Source: an uncultured Paracoccaceae bacterium (lineage in GTDB: Bacteria > Pseudomonadota > Alphaproteobacteria > Rhodobacterales > Rhodobacteraceae). Taken from it: 64,000 nt of DNA. Position numbers and translations under genes: made by a program. The notes under the pieces were generated by a model. That model did not search any database. It was not told the origin of the DNA and saw only the letters and a list, made by a program, of their open reading frames with translations. The stretch covers positions 62,001-126,000 of the forward strand of contig CANNFA010000001.1 in assembly GCA_947503765.1 (NCBI GenBank), read 5' to 3'. This document shows, in pieces, positions 10,299 through 20,351 of this stretch. Numbering within the stretch: position 1 is the stretch's first letter; the number at the start of each line of letters is the position of its first letter.

Positions 10299-11603
10299 TC
10301 AGCCCGCTGCCAGCACCCTGCACAGCGCGCCGATATCGGGCGCGTCGCCGCCCGCCGCCGCCTGCCACAGCCGCTCTGCCGCCGCGTCGCCCAGAAGGGC
10401 CGCCGCCTTGGCGCGCAGCTTGGCCGCACGCTCGGCCAGCGGCATCGGCGCGGCGAGGTCGTGCGCCGCCTCGTGCCGCTTGCCGCCCGCGATGACGGCG
10501 ACGCGCGCGGCGGTGTCCGAAAGGCTGTTGTCGCCGGTGACCGTCACCCGATCCCTGAGGGCCACGAGATCCGGCGCGGTGCAGGTGGCATCGGTGAACG
10601 TGCTCAGCCGGGCGGTGTCGATCCCCGCCAGCGCCATCGCGGCGGTCAGCTTCAGGCTGAACTTCGCCTCCAGCCCGGTAGCGGGCGCGGCGATGTCGCA
10701 GACCGCCAGCCAGCGCGGATGCACCGCGACCTCCACCCGTTCGACCGTGCCGGCATCGGGGCCGGGCGCAAGGCGCGCCAGAGCCTCCAGCATGGCATGG
10801 GTGCCGTGACAGCAGGCGTGGAACTTGTGGCTGACATCCTCGATCAGCCAGTCGGTGCCAAGGCCCTCAAGCGCGTCCTCGCGCATCTCGGCGGCATGGG
10901 TCGGCCCGAAGCCCTGCGCGCACTCGATCCCGTCGGGGCGCGAGACGAACCCGGCCGCCGCCAGCACGGCAACCTCGACCCCAAGGGCCGCGGCACAGCC
11001 CGCGTGATACGGCTTGCCCATCGTGCCGAACTGCGATTTCAGCCCCGCCGCGCGGGTCGCGGCCAGCCCCAGCGCATGGGCCATGCGCGCGGCATCCAGA
11101 CCCATCAGCCGCCCCGCCGCCGCCGCGCCGAACGTGCCGGCGGTGGCGGTCTGGTGAAACCCCGCCTCGTAATGCGCGCGGCCCAGCCAGACGCCAAGCC
11201 GCACCGACAGCTCGGCCCCGATAGCGCAGGCATCGAGGAATTCGCCGCCATCCGCGCCCAGATGTTCCGCCGCCGCCAGCGCGGCGGGCAGGATCGCGAC
11301 GGAAGGATGGCCGATATGCGCGAAATGCGTGTCGTCGTAATCGAGCGCATGGCTCGCCGTGCCGTTGGCCAGCGCCGCCGCCCGCATCGGAACCCGGCCC
11401 GCGCCGCCGACCAGCGTGGCCTGCCCGGCCCCGCCCTCGGCCAGCACCATATCCCGCACGATGCGCGCCACCGGCTCGTCCCGCCCGGCGATGGCACAGG
11501 CCGCCCAATCCGCCAGCGACAGCCGCAGCATGGCCCGCGCGCCCGCGCCGGGCACCCCGTCCGCCGCGAATTGCGCCAGCCTTCCCGTCAGATCGTCCGT
11601 CAC
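10299..11603 (-). CDS. MmgE/PrpD family protein
   Basis: 434 residues with the MmgE/PrpD (2-methylcitrate dehydratase-like) fold pattern: an all-helical first half containing [16 protein letters not shown] and [15 protein letters not shown], and a C-terminal alpha/beta lid with EVAVHPRWL. Members include 2-methylcitrate dehydratase, cis-aconitate decarboxylase and many uncharacterised enzymes; the substrate here is not evident. No prp or propionate genes are nearby. The start is GTG 11603, with AGGAGG seven bases upstream; the open frame continues upstream without support. Confidence 0.85.
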   Translation of the reverse strand: MTDDLTGRLAQFAADGVPGAGARAMLRLSLADWAACAIAGRDEPVARIVRDMVLAEGGAGQATLVGGAGRVPMRAAALANGTASHALDYDDTHFAHIGHPSVAILPAALAAAEHLGADGGEFLDACAIGAELSVRLGVWLGRAHYEAGFHQTATAGTFGAAAAGRLMGLDAARMAHALGLAATRAAGLKSQFGTMGKPYHAGCAAALGVEVAVLAAAGFVSRPDGIECAQGFGPTHAAEMREDALEGLGTDWLIEDVSHKFHACCHGTHAMLEALARLAPGPDAGTVERVEVAVHPRWLAVCDIAAPATGLEAKFSLKLTAAMALAGIDTARLSTFTDATCTAPDLVALRDRVTVTGDNSLSDTAARVAVIAGGKRHEAAHDLAAPMPLAERAAKLRAKAAALLGDAAAERLWQAAAGGDAPDIGALCRVLAAG

Positions 11604-11670
11604 CGCCGCGCCTCCTGCCGCCTTGCGCGAAACCCTAGCGCCGCGCGGTCCGCCGCGCCAGAGCGCCCGC

Positions 11671-12117
11671 TCACCCGTAAAGCGCAGCCGCGCGCGATTC
11701 GAAGGCCGACACGATCCGCTGCATCGCCTGGTTGAACACCAGCCCGATGGCGCGTTGCAGCACCACGTTGCGAAACTCGAAATCGACGTGGAACGACACC
11801 TCGCTCGCCCCATCGGCCAGATCCGCAAATCGCCACACCGACTTGAGGTATTTGAAAGGCCCGTCAATGTATTCCGTGACGATCTTCATGTCGGTTTCGT
11901 GCAATTCCACCCGGCTGCCAAAGCGTTCGCGGAACACCTTGAACGAGATCACGAGGTCCGCGATCATCAGCTTGCCGTAATCTTCCGGCTCCAGCTTGCG
12001 CACCCGTGCGGCGGCGCACCAGGGCAGGAATTCGGGATAGCGCTCGACATCGGCGACAAGATCGTACATCTGCCGCGCCGTGTAGGGCAGCCGCTTGGTC
12101 TGCGAATGGGTGGTCAT
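11671..12117 (-). CDS. Ubiquinone-binding / RatA-like START-domain protein (Coq10 family)
   Basis: 148 residues, a single polyketide-cyclase/START domain of the Coq10-RatA family: [23 protein letters not shown] at the N-terminus and [11 protein letters not shown] toward the end. Family members bind ubiquinone or lipids (Coq10), and E. coli RatA was proposed to affect ribosome association. In Alphaproteobacteria the Coq10-like role is the likelier. The start ATG at 12117 gives the usual family length; 75 bases separate it from the divergent hpt. Confidence 0.85.
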   Translation of the reverse strand: MTTHSQTKRLPYTARQMYDLVADVERYPEFLPWCAAARVRKLEPEDYGKLMIADLVISFKVFRERFGSRVELHETDMKIVTEYIDGPFKYLKSVWRFADLADGASEVSFHVDFEFRNVVLQRAIGLVFNQAMQRIVSAFESRAAALYG

Positions 12118-12192
12118 AGGTGGGGCGCGTTTCGTTTTGCCATGCTCGGCTCTTCTCGTATGGTCGGGGCGGGGAAAATCCAAGGGGGCGAC

Positions 12193-12744
12193 ATGTCTCA
12201 GCCGGAATACGTAATCGACCAGATGATCTCGGCCAAGTCGATCGCGGCGCGGATCGAGGCGCTGGCGCGCGAGATTCGCACCGCTTTCGCCGGGACGGAA
12301 AAGCTGGTGGTCGTGGGGCTTCTGCGCGGCTCGTTCGTGTTCATCGCCGATCTGGTGCGCGAGCTGGACCTGCCGGTGGAGGTCGATTTCCTCGAGGCGT
12401 CGTCCTACGGCGAGGCGATGGAATCGAGCCGCGAGGTGCGCATCCTCAAGGATCTGCGCGGCCAGATCGCCGGGCGCGACGTGCTGCTGGTCGAGGATAT
12501 CGTCGATACCGGCTTTACCCTCGATCACGTCGTGAAGCTGCTGCAAAGCCGAAACCCCAAGCGGCTGGAGACGATCGCCCTGCTCGACAAGCCCACCCGC
12601 CGGGAGGTGGACGTCAAGGCGACCTGGACGGGGTTCGAGATTCCGGACGAATTCGTGGTCGGCTACGGCATCGACTATGGCCAGCGCGACCGCAACCTGC
12701 CCTATATCGGCAAGGTCCGGTTCACCGAACCGGCCGCCGGCTGA
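12193..12744 (+). CDS. hpt: Hypoxanthine phosphoribosyltransferase
   Basis: 183 residues converting hypoxanthine (and often guanine) plus PRPP to IMP or GMP for purine salvage. The PRPP-binding signature [28 protein letters not shown] near the N-terminus, and the C-terminal [22 protein letters not shown] are diagnostic. Start ATG 12193 follows AAGGGGGCGAC. It is followed 28 bases later by a small membrane-protein gene on the same strand. Confidence 0.93.
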   Translation: MSQPEYVIDQMISAKSIAARIEALAREIRTAFAGTEKLVVVGLLRGSFVFIADLVRELDLPVEVDFLEASSYGEAMESSREVRILKDLRGQIAGRDVLLVEDIVDTGFTLDHVVKLLQSRNPKRLETIALLDKPTRREVDVKATWTGFEIPDEFVVGYGIDYGQRDRNLPYIGKVRFTEPAAG

Positions 12745-12772
12745 CGGGCCCGGACCGGAAAGGCAGGGAAGG

Positions 12773-12958
12773 ATGAACCCGCGCTGGTTCCTGCGGATGA
12801 AACGCTGGGCGACGAACCCGCCCTCCTGGGGGCAGGTGAAGTTCGTGCTCGCGATCCTCGCGGTCTGCCTTGCGCTTTATGCGGTCGAGCGGGTCTGGGG
12901 CTGGCCCGACTGGCTGACCCCCAACCGGCTAAGCGCGCCGGGCCGGGTCACGAGATAG
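12773..12958 (+). CDS. Small single-span membrane protein, unknown function
   Basis: 61 residues: a basic N-terminus (MNPRWFLRMKRW), one strong transmembrane helix (VKFVLAILAVCLALYAVERV) and a short tail with WPDWLTPN. A good ribosome site, AGGGAAGG, sits just before the ATG at 12773, and codon use matches its neighbours. It probably shares a transcript with hpt. I recall similar short proteins next to hpt in Rhodobacterales but know no function. Confidence 0.7.
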   Translation: MNPRWFLRMKRWATNPPSWGQVKFVLAILAVCLALYAVERVWGWPDWLTPNRLSAPGRVTR

Positions 12959-13089
12959 GCGCGCGCAGGCAGGGGGTGCGCTTCAGGCGGCGGACCGCGC
13001 GCGGCGGGCAACCCGCGAAATGGTGAATGGAATTCTGTTCGGGGTTTGTTAACGTGATTCGTGCAAGCATGTTGACAGGGAGACACCAT

Positions 13090-13557
13090 ATGCACCTCAC
13101 GCGCAGCACGATCCTGGGGCTGGCCGCCGCCACCCTTGCCGCCGGCACGGTCTTTGCCGCCAGCCACGCCAATGTGGACGGCGCGATCAAGGCACGGCAG
13201 GGCCACATGGATCTCTACGCCTTCAATCTCGGGCTTCTTGGCAACATGGCCAAGGGCGAGGTCGAGTATGACGCCGCCGCCGCGCAATCGGCCGCCGACA
13301 GCCTTGCCGCGCTCGCCGTCCTGGACCAGAGCCGGTACTGGCCCATGGGTTCCAGCACGGCGGACAGCGACAAGACCCGCGCGCTACCCGATATCTGGAA
13401 GGACGGCTCCGATATCGGCGACAAGGCCAAGGCGCTGGTCGACGCGACCACGGCGATGTCCGCGAACGCATCGTCGCTGGACGGGGTGCGCGCCGGGATG
13501 AACGCGCTGGGCGGGGCCTGCGGTGCCTGCCACAAGGCATATCGCCAGCCGGAATAA
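13090..13557 (+). CDS. Cytochrome c' family (c-556-like) periplasmic cytochrome
   Basis: 155 residues with a Sec signal peptide (cleavage near AAGTVFAASHA) and a single C-terminal haem site CGACHKAYR, the layout of cytochrome c'/c-556 four-helix-bundle proteins. An N-terminal IKARQGHMDLYAFN segment and the GMNALGGACGACH segment fit the family. The role in the family is binding of small gases such as NO, or electron transfer; which applies here is open. GGGAG precedes the ATG at 13090. It is followed 34 bases later by a dihaem cytochrome c gene, likely co-expressed. Confidence 0.87.
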   Translation: MHLTRSTILGLAAATLAAGTVFAASHANVDGAIKARQGHMDLYAFNLGLLGNMAKGEVEYDAAAAQSAADSLAALAVLDQSRYWPMGSSTADSDKTRALPDIWKDGSDIGDKAKALVDATTAMSANASSLDGVRAGMNALGGACGACHKAYRQPE

Positions 13558-13591
13558 TCCGCGAAATCACTGCAAGGGAAAGGCAGCCATC

Positions 13592-14482
13592 ATGCGCCGG
13601 ATCATCGGATTCCTGGCCATCCTTGCCGTGCTGGGCGCGGCGGCATTCTGGTGGGTGACGCGGCCCGTCACAGCCGATGCCGCCGTGCTGGCCGGGATCG
13701 AGCCGGACCTTGCCCGCGGCGAACAGGTGTTCCATGCCGGCGGCTGCGCCGGCTGCCACGCCGCCAAGGGGGCGGAGGGCGAGGATCGGATGATCCTGTC
13801 CGGCGGGCGGGCCTTTCCCAGCGATTTCGGCACCTTCCACGCGCCGAACATCAGCCCCCACCCCGAGGCGGGGATCGGCGGCTGGTCGGCGCTCGATCTC
13901 TACAACGCGATGCATCACGGCGTGTCGCCGGACGGCGCGCATTACTATCCCGCCTTCCCCTATGGCAGCTACGTGCGCGCCGCGCCCGAGGATATCGTGT
14001 CGCTGTACGCCTTCCTGCTGACCCTGCCGCAAAGCGGCACGGAGAACATGCCGCACGATGTCGGCTTTCCGTTCAACATCCGCCGCGCGCTGGGCGGCTG
14101 GAAATTCCTGTATCTCGCGGATGGCTGGCAGGTCGGCGGCGATCTGACCGAGGCGCAGACGCGCGGCCGCTACCTGGCCGAGGCGCTGGGCCATTGCGGC
14201 GAATGCCACACGCCGCGCGGCCCGCTGGGCGGTCTGCAGGCGGGCAAGTGGCTGGCCGGCGCCCCCAATCCCAGCGGCGAGGGCACGATCCCCAACATCA
14301 CGCCCGCCAAGCTGGACTGGTCCGAAAGCGACCTGGCGGCCTATTTCAGCTCGGGCTTCACGCCGGAATTCGACACGGCGGGCGGCCACATGGTCGAGGT
14401 GATCGAAAGCCTGTCGCGCCTTTCGGACGCGGACCGCGCGGCCCTCGCGGCCTATCTCAAGGCGGTTCCGCCGGTGGAATGA
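13592..14482 (+). CDS. Membrane-anchored dihaem cytochrome c
   Basis: 296 residues with an uncleaved N-terminal membrane helix (IIGFLAILAVLGAAAFWWV) and two class I haem domains: CAGCH near residue 52 and CGECH near residue 202. The stretches FHAPNISPH and DLYNAMHHGVSPDG resemble the cytochrome subunits of periplasmic alcohol/sugar dehydrogenases, but no dehydrogenase gene is nearby. Together with the preceding cytochrome c' it forms a two-gene periplasmic electron-transfer unit. Its redox partner cannot be told from this window. Confidence 0.87.
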   Translation: MRRIIGFLAILAVLGAAAFWWVTRPVTADAAVLAGIEPDLARGEQVFHAGGCAGCHAAKGAEGEDRMILSGGRAFPSDFGTFHAPNISPHPEAGIGGWSALDLYNAMHHGVSPDGAHYYPAFPYGSYVRAAPEDIVSLYAFLLTLPQSGTENMPHDVGFPFNIRRALGGWKFLYLADGWQVGGDLTEAQTRGRYLAEALGHCGECHTPRGPLGGLQAGKWLAGAPNPSGEGTIPNITPAKLDWSESDLAAYFSSGFTPEFDTAGGHMVEVIESLSRLSDADRAALAAYLKAVPPVE

Positions 14483-14517
14483 GGCAGGCGGAACCCGCCG
14501 GCGCGCCGCCCGGCGCG

Positions 14518-14594
14518 TGGTAGGCCCGGAGGGACTCGAACCCCCAACCAAAGCGTTATGAGCGCTCTGCTCTAACCAATTGAGCTACAGGCCC
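14518..14594 (-). tRNA. tRNA with CAU anticodon (Met elongator or Ile2)
   Basis: Cloverleaf on the minus strand: 5' acceptor strand GGGCCTG pairs with CGGGCCT, D-arm AGCTCAATTGGTTAGAGC, anticodon stem GAGCG/CGCTT around loop CTCATAA (anticodon CAT), and T-arm with GTTCGAG. The discriminator is A and the 3' CCA is encoded (14518-14520). The acceptor includes a G1-U72 wobble. A CAU anticodon outside an initiator-type sequence means either elongator Met or Ile2, whose C34 becomes lysidine; sequence reading alone does not settle it. Confidence 0.9.
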
Positions 14595-14643
14595 GTGCGC
14601 GTTGGCGCTTAAGCAGGTTGCCCGCGCGGGTCAAGCCCGGCCG

Positions 14644-15423
14644 TCACCGCCTGCGTTGAAACGGGCCGGGAAGCGGCGCACCTTCCCGCCTTTCTGCCTC
14701 GACATCGACGGTGCACAGATAGGAGGTGAGACGACATGATGTCTGACCAAAACGGGTATGGCATTCCTCGTCGCTCACCCCCATCGGCAGCAGGTAGACA
14801 TCGCCGGGAAACCAGTCGGCCGGCGTTGCCAGACCCAAACTGTCCTGTGCCTGCAAGGCGTGAATGATGCGCAGCGTTTCCTCGGTATTGCGGCCCATGA
14901 ACATCGGGTATTCCTGGATCGCGCGGATCCGCAGCGCCGGATCGAGGACAAAGGTCTTGCGGATCGGCATCTCTCCCGAGGCCTTGCTGTGCAGCATCCC
15001 GAAACTGCGCGACAATTTCCCGCCCGGATCCTCGGCGCAGGGAAAGAACACCTTCACGCCGAAGATCCGCTCGATATCGTCTTGCCAGTCGCGCTGCGCG
15101 TCCAGCGTGGACGCGGTCAGCCCGATCGCCTTCACGTTGTGTTTCGTGAATTCGTCGGCACACGCCGCGAGCGATGCCATTTCGGTCGTGCATACCGGCG
15201 TGCGCGCGCCCGGATAGCTGAACAGCACGGTCCACGATCCTTCGGCCCAATCGAACAGCCGGATCGGGCCATGAGTCGTCTGGGCCGTGAAATCGGGAAA
15301 CAGATCGCCGATCTGCGGTTGCCACACAACCCGGCGTGAATAGCCGCCGGGAATGGAAACAGTAATGGAAGTAGTGCCCGATTCCGGCTTTTTCCGCCGA
15401 AACAAACTCGCTTTCATGTTCAT
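14644..15423 (-). CDS. Peroxiredoxin, Prx6 (1-Cys-like) type
   Basis: 259 residues, AhpC/TSA fold. The peroxidatic Cys lies in ARTPVCTTEMASLAACADEF, and the long C-terminal part with IRAIQEYPMFMGRNTEETLRI and WFPGDVYLLP is typical of the Prx6 group. Extra Cys residues near the C-terminus (EECHTRFGQTSC, then a further one) could act in disulfide exchange. It reduces peroxides with a thiol donor. ATGs at 15423 and 15417 are both possible, and neither has a strong ribosome site. An FNR-type box lies 59-72 bases upstream. Confidence 0.87.
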   Translation of the reverse strand: MNMKASLFRRKKPESGTTSITVSIPGGYSRRVVWQPQIGDLFPDFTAQTTHGPIRLFDWAEGSWTVLFSYPGARTPVCTTEMASLAACADEFTKHNVKAIGLTASTLDAQRDWQDDIERIFGVKVFFPCAEDPGGKLSRSFGMLHSKASGEMPIRKTFVLDPALRIRAIQEYPMFMGRNTEETLRIIHALQAQDSLGLATPADWFPGDVYLLPMGVSDEECHTRFGQTSCRLTSYLCTVDVEAERREGAPLPGPFQRRR

Positions 15424-15481
15424 GGTGAGTGCCTGCAGAGAGTGGTTTTTTCTTTGTTATGATCCTATCGAAGTAGCAACT

Positions 15482-15495
15482 TTGCGGTAGATCAA
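15482..15495 (-). promoter_or_regulatory. FNR-type box upstream of the peroxiredoxin gene
   Basis: TTGCGGTAGATCAA matches the FNR/FixK-type half sites TTG(A/C)(T/G)-N4-ATCAA on either strand. A -10-like CATAAC at 15456-15461 (minus strand) puts the expected start site near 15449, so the box centre is about 40 bases upstream, the class II activator position. The stretch 15424-15683 otherwise holds only AT-richer spacer and the purM leader. The site is inferred from sequence pattern and spacing only. Confidence 0.5.
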
Positions 15496-15683
15496 ACTTC
15501 CACGCTTCAACCTGAGGTATTTCGCGTTCCATTGTTTCTTGTTTGCCACTCAGACTGTCACCCTCCGCGCTTATGCCGGCGAGGGCTTTCCCGGCTGCCC
15601 ATCGAGCGCCCCAGCCCTGCCCGATGGACTCGGACCCGATGCTGGTCTATCGCGGGCGCGACGTGGCAGCCGGGGGCCGGACG

Positions 15684-16724
<1,041 letters not shown>

Positions 16725-16755
16725 CGGGCGGCGACGTGCGGCCCTGCCCCGCCCC

Positions 16756-17349
16756 ATGGTGAAACGCACCGCGATCCTGATTTCCGGCAGCGGCAGCAAC
16801 ATGGTGCGGCTGGTCCGGGACATGACCGGCGACCACCCGGCGCGCCCGGTGCTGGTGCTGTCGAACGTCCCCGGCGCGGGCGGGCTGGCGAAAGCCGAAG
16901 CCTTGGGCGTGCCCACCGCCGTGGTCGATCACCGCCCCTTCGGCACCGACCGCGCGGCGTTCGAGGCCGCCTTGCGCGCAAAGCTGGACGCGGCGCGCCC
17001 GGACATCATCTGCCTTGCCGGCTTCATGCGGATCCTGACGGCGGAGTTCATCGCGGCCCATGCGGGGCGGATGCTGAACATCCACCCATCGCTACTGCCG
17101 AAATATCGCGGCCTGAACACCCATGCACGCGCGCTGGAGGCGGGCGACGCGCAACATGGCTGCACCGTGCATGAGGTGACGGCAGAGCTGGACGGCGGCA
17201 AGATCCTGGGTCAGGCGCGGGTGCCCGTCCTGCCCGGCGACGACGCGGCGGCGCTGGCGGCACGAGTGCAGGCGGCGGAGCACCGGCTGTATCCGGCGGT
17301 GCTGCGCCGGTTCTCGGCGGGCGACCGCAGGCCGCTCAATATCGGCTAG
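16756..17349 (+). CDS. purN: Phosphoribosylglycinamide formyltransferase
   Basis: 197-residue GAR transformylase using 10-formyl-tetrahydrofolate. Marks: AILISGSGSNMVRLV at the N-terminus, IICLAGFMRIL, and the catalytic NIHPSLLPKYRGLNTHARAL with Asn, His and downstream Asp in VTAELDGGKIL. It forms the purMN unit. Its stop codon abuts the start of a ~110-bp dispersed repeat (see 17350). Confidence 0.94.
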   Translation: MVKRTAILISGSGSNMVRLVRDMTGDHPARPVLVLSNVPGAGGLAKAEALGVPTAVVDHRPFGTDRAAFEAALRAKLDAARPDIICLAGFMRILTAEFIAAHAGRMLNIHPSLLPKYRGLNTHARALEAGDAQHGCTVHEVTAELDGGKILGQARVPVLPGDDAAALAARVQAAEHRLYPAVLRRFSAGDRRPLNIG

Positions 17350-17460
17350 GGCATGCCGCGTTCGATTGAATTCAGCCGCCGGGGCGAACGCGCCGTTCTT
17401 CGAAAACGCGGCCGCGCCCCGGCGGCTGCCTGCCTCAATCCGAATGACCGCGACACGCCC
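17350..17460. repeat. Dispersed palindromic intergenic repeat, copy A
   Basis: About 110 bases between purN and rnd that recur, in opposite orientation, at 43947-44060. Shared segments include GCATG(C/T)CGCGTTC, GAATTCA, CCGGGGCGAACGCG and GTTCTTCGAAAACGC, and AATCCGAA with GACCGCGACACGC at the far end. The element can fold on itself: TGTCGCG-like and CGCGACA ends, and inner CCGGGGCG against CGCCCCGG. It begins right at the purN stop, so it may also act as a transcription terminator or mRNA-stabilising structure. The remaining 17461-17579 shows nothing distinctive. Confidence 0.75.
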
Positions 17461-17579
17461 CATGCGGGCCGGGCCGCGCATATGGGCGCACGCAGCCCCT
17501 TTTCATCGCCCGCGAAACTCAATATCACACAACAGGTTGCACGCGGCACGATGGTCAGACAGGTCGAAATCCGGACAGC

Positions 17580-18740
17580 ATGATAACGATTACCACCACC
17601 GAGGCGCTGCAGGACTTCTGCGACCGTGCCGCCCAGGCCCCCTATGTCACGATCGACACCGAGTTCCTGCGCGAGCGGACATATTACTCCAAGCTCTGCC
17701 TCGTGCAGATGGCGATCCCCGGCGAGGCCGAGGAGAACGCGGTGCTGGTCGATCCGCTGGCGGGCGATCTGTCGCTGGATCCGCTTTATGCGCTGATGCG
17801 CGATGCGGGAACCGTCAAGGTGTTCCATGCGGCGCGGCAGGACCTGGAGATTTTCTTCATCGAGGGCGGGGTGATCCCCGAGCCGCTGTTCGACACGCAG
17901 ATCGCCGCGATGGTCTGCGGCTTTGGCGAGCAGGTGGGCTACGAGACGCTGGTGCGCAAGGTGGCGAAGGCGCCACTGGACAAGACCTCGCGCTTTACCG
18001 ACTGGTCGCGCCGGCCGCTGACCGATGCGCAGAAGACCTATGCGCTGGCCGATGTCACGCATCTGCGGGTGATCTACGAATATTTGCACAAACAGCTTGA
18101 AAAGACCGGCCGCAAGGGCTGGGTCGAGGAAGAGCTGCAAATCCTGCGCGATCCTGCGACCTATGTCGTCGCTCCGGACGAGGCATGGAAGCGGATCAAG
18201 ACGCGCACCCAGTCGGGCAAGTTCCTGGCGCTGGTGCGCGAGCTGGCGCGGTTCCGCGAAGGCTATGCCCAGTCGCGCAACGTGCCGCGCAGCCGGGTGT
18301 TCAAGGATGACGCGCTGCTGGAGCTGGCCTCGACCAAGCCGCAATCGCCGCAGGATCTGTCGCGCTCGCGGCTGCTTCTGCGCGAGGCGCGGCGCGGCGA
18401 GATCGCGGACGGCATCCTTGCGGCGGTGCAGGCCGGGCTGGAAACGCCGAAGGAAGACATGCCCTGCCCCGACCGCAGCCGCGAATCGCTTCAGGTGAAC
18501 CCGGCGCTGGCCGACATGCTGCGGGTGCTGCTCAAGGCCAAGTCGGACGAGGCGGGCGTGGCGCAGAAACTGATCGCCACTTCGGCCGATCTCGATGCGC
18601 TGGCCGCCGGCGAACGCGGCAGCGCGGCCCTTGGGGGGTGGCGGCGCGACGTGTTCGGCGCCGATGCGCTGCGGCTGTGCGAGGGCAAGGTGGGGCTGGC
18701 GGTCAAGGGCGACAAGGTCGGCGTGATCGAGCTGTCGTAA
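17580..18740 (+). CDS. rnd: Ribonuclease D
   Basis: 386-residue 3'-5' exoribonuclease that trims tRNA precursors. The DEDD nuclease motifs are visible: IDTEFLRERTYY (motif I), FHAARQDLEIF (II), and the YALADVTHLRVIY segment (III). A C-terminal HRDC-like region begins near residue 205 (LVRELARFREGYAQSRNVPRSRV). Start ATG 17580 gives the standard N-terminus. The gene stands alone, with spacers on both sides. Confidence 0.94.
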   Translation: MITITTTEALQDFCDRAAQAPYVTIDTEFLRERTYYSKLCLVQMAIPGEAEENAVLVDPLAGDLSLDPLYALMRDAGTVKVFHAARQDLEIFFIEGGVIPEPLFDTQIAAMVCGFGEQVGYETLVRKVAKAPLDKTSRFTDWSRRPLTDAQKTYALADVTHLRVIYEYLHKQLEKTGRKGWVEEELQILRDPATYVVAPDEAWKRIKTRTQSGKFLALVRELARFREGYAQSRNVPRSRVFKDDALLELASTKPQSPQDLSRSRLLLREARRGEIADGILAAVQAGLETPKEDMPCPDRSRESLQVNPALADMLRVLLKAKSDEAGVAQKLIATSADLDALAAGERGSAALGGWRRDVFGADALRLCEGKVGLAVKGDKVGVIELS

Positions 18741-18870
18741 AGCGCGTGGCGGCATTGCAGACGGCGCCTTTAGCGGTGCCCATGTTCGAGCCCTGCGCCA
18801 GGCCCGGCCGCCGGATTTTGCGTATTTTGAACGAGAAGAAGCAGCAAGGCGGCGCGGCTTGGCGGGGCTG

Positions 18871-20349
18871 TCAGAGACCGTAGAGGCTGCGGAACTTGTA
18901 TTCCAGGTAATCCAGCAGTGGCCCCTCGTCCGGGGCGAAGCCGCAGGCATGGGCGACCGTTTCGCGCGGCGGGCGGATCCCGCCGTGGCGTTGCAGCCGC
19001 GCGCGCAGCCAGGAGGTGGCCGGGCCGGTGTCTCCGGCCGCAAGGCGCGCATCCATGTCCGGCACCCCGTCCTGCATCGCCCGGTACAGGCAGCCGGCAT
19101 AGACATTGCCCAGCGTATAGGTCGGGAAATAGCCGAACAGACCGATGGACCAGTGCACATCCTGCAGGCAGCCCTGGCTGGGACGCGGCGGGCGGGCGCC
19201 GAAATCCTGCTCGAAGCGGGTATTCCACGCCTCGGGCAGATCGCGCGCCGCCAGATCGCCCGCGATCAGCGCGCGTTCCAGATCGAAGCGCAGCAGGATG
19301 TGCAGGTTGTAATGCACCTCATCCGATTCGGTGCGGATGAAACCGGGGGTGACGCGGTTGACGGCGGCGTGGAAGGCATCCGCATCCGGCGCGCCGGCAT
19401 CGCCGAACAGCGCCTGCATCCGCCCGAACAGATAACCGGTGAAGGCGCGCGAGCGGCCAAGCTGGTTCTCGTAGATGCGGCTTTGGCTTTCGTGGACGCC
19501 CAGCGACACGCCCTGCCCGGCCGGGGTCAGCGCATGCGCCGGATCGATGCCCTGTTCATAGGCGGCGTGGCCGGTTTCGTGGATCGTCGAGTAGATGCAG
19601 TTGAACGGCTCTGCCGGATCGCTGCGGGTGGTGATGCGCACGTCGTCGCCCGAGCCCGAGCTGAACGGGTGCACCGCACGGTCCAGCCGGCCGCGCGTGA
19701 AATCGTAGCCGAAGCATTCGGCCAGCTCCCGCGACAGCTGCAACTGCACCGCCTCGTCGAAATGGCCGGTCAGCGGGGCGGGTTGGCGGGCCGCGCCCAG
19801 AACGGCATCGGCCAGCGCCACAAGCCGGGGGCGCAGCGCGCCGAACAGCGCCGCCAGCCCGGCACCGGTCGCGCCCGGTTCAAAGTCGTCCAGCAGCGCG
19901 TCATAGGGATCGCCGCCATCGGCGAGCGCCGCCGCTTCCTCGCGTTTCAGCGCCAGCATCTCGGAGAGGGTCGGGGCGAAGGCGTCGAAATCCTCGGTTC
20001 TTCGCGCCTCTGCCCAGATGCCCTGCGACAGGCTGGCGGTGTGCGCCAGCGCGGCGGCAAGCCGTTCGGGCACCAGCTGGGCGCGGTCATGGGCGCGGCG
20101 GATCAGCCGCAGATTGGCGCGGCCTGCCGCGTCCAGCCCTTCGGGGTCGACCTCTGCCAGCCACGCGCCGATGCGCGGATCGCAGCGCCGGGCATGCAGG
20201 ATCGATTCGAGCGCCGCCGTTTCCTCGGCGCGCTGCGATGCGGCGCCGCGCGGCATCATCGTTTCCTGGTCCCAGCCCAGCCGCCCGGCGATCTGCGACA
20301 GCGCTTCGGTCTGGCGCTGGAACGCCATCAGCTCGTCGAATGCGGTCAT
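18871..20349 (-). CDS. M32-family metallocarboxypeptidase (carboxypeptidase Taq)
   Basis: 492 residues, a zinc carboxypeptidase removing C-terminal amino acids. The zinc motif HETGHAAYEQG sits near residue 270, with the downstream Glu in GVHESQSRIYENQLGRS; the N-terminal LGWDQETMMPRGA and C-terminal FGYFPTYTLGNVYA are also M32 hallmarks. The length is standard for the family. It ends 130 bases from rnd, in convergent orientation, and starts two bases from the ctaA stop, so ctaA and this gene may be co-transcribed. Confidence 0.92.
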   Translation of the reverse strand: MTAFDELMAFQRQTEALSQIAGRLGWDQETMMPRGAASQRAEETAALESILHARRCDPRIGAWLAEVDPEGLDAAGRANLRLIRRAHDRAQLVPERLAAALAHTASLSQGIWAEARRTEDFDAFAPTLSEMLALKREEAAALADGGDPYDALLDDFEPGATGAGLAALFGALRPRLVALADAVLGAARQPAPLTGHFDEAVQLQLSRELAECFGYDFTRGRLDRAVHPFSSGSGDDVRITTRSDPAEPFNCIYSTIHETGHAAYEQGIDPAHALTPAGQGVSLGVHESQSRIYENQLGRSRAFTGYLFGRMQALFGDAGAPDADAFHAAVNRVTPGFIRTESDEVHYNLHILLRFDLERALIAGDLAARDLPEAWNTRFEQDFGARPPRPSQGCLQDVHWSIGLFGYFPTYTLGNVYAGCLYRAMQDGVPDMDARLAAGDTGPATSWLRARLQRHGGIRPPRETVAHACGFAPDEGPLLDYLEYKFRSLYGL

Positions 20350-20351
20350 GG

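Noticed and set aside
15540..15683. An upstream-extended start for purM
   Set aside because: The added residues do not resemble the family N-terminus, which begins near the ATG at 15684.
17346..19160. A 604-codon open frame on the minus strand across rnd
   Set aside because: It is antisense to rnd and the spacer, with Arg/His/Gln-rich composition typical of a GC-rich shadow frame; no family motif.
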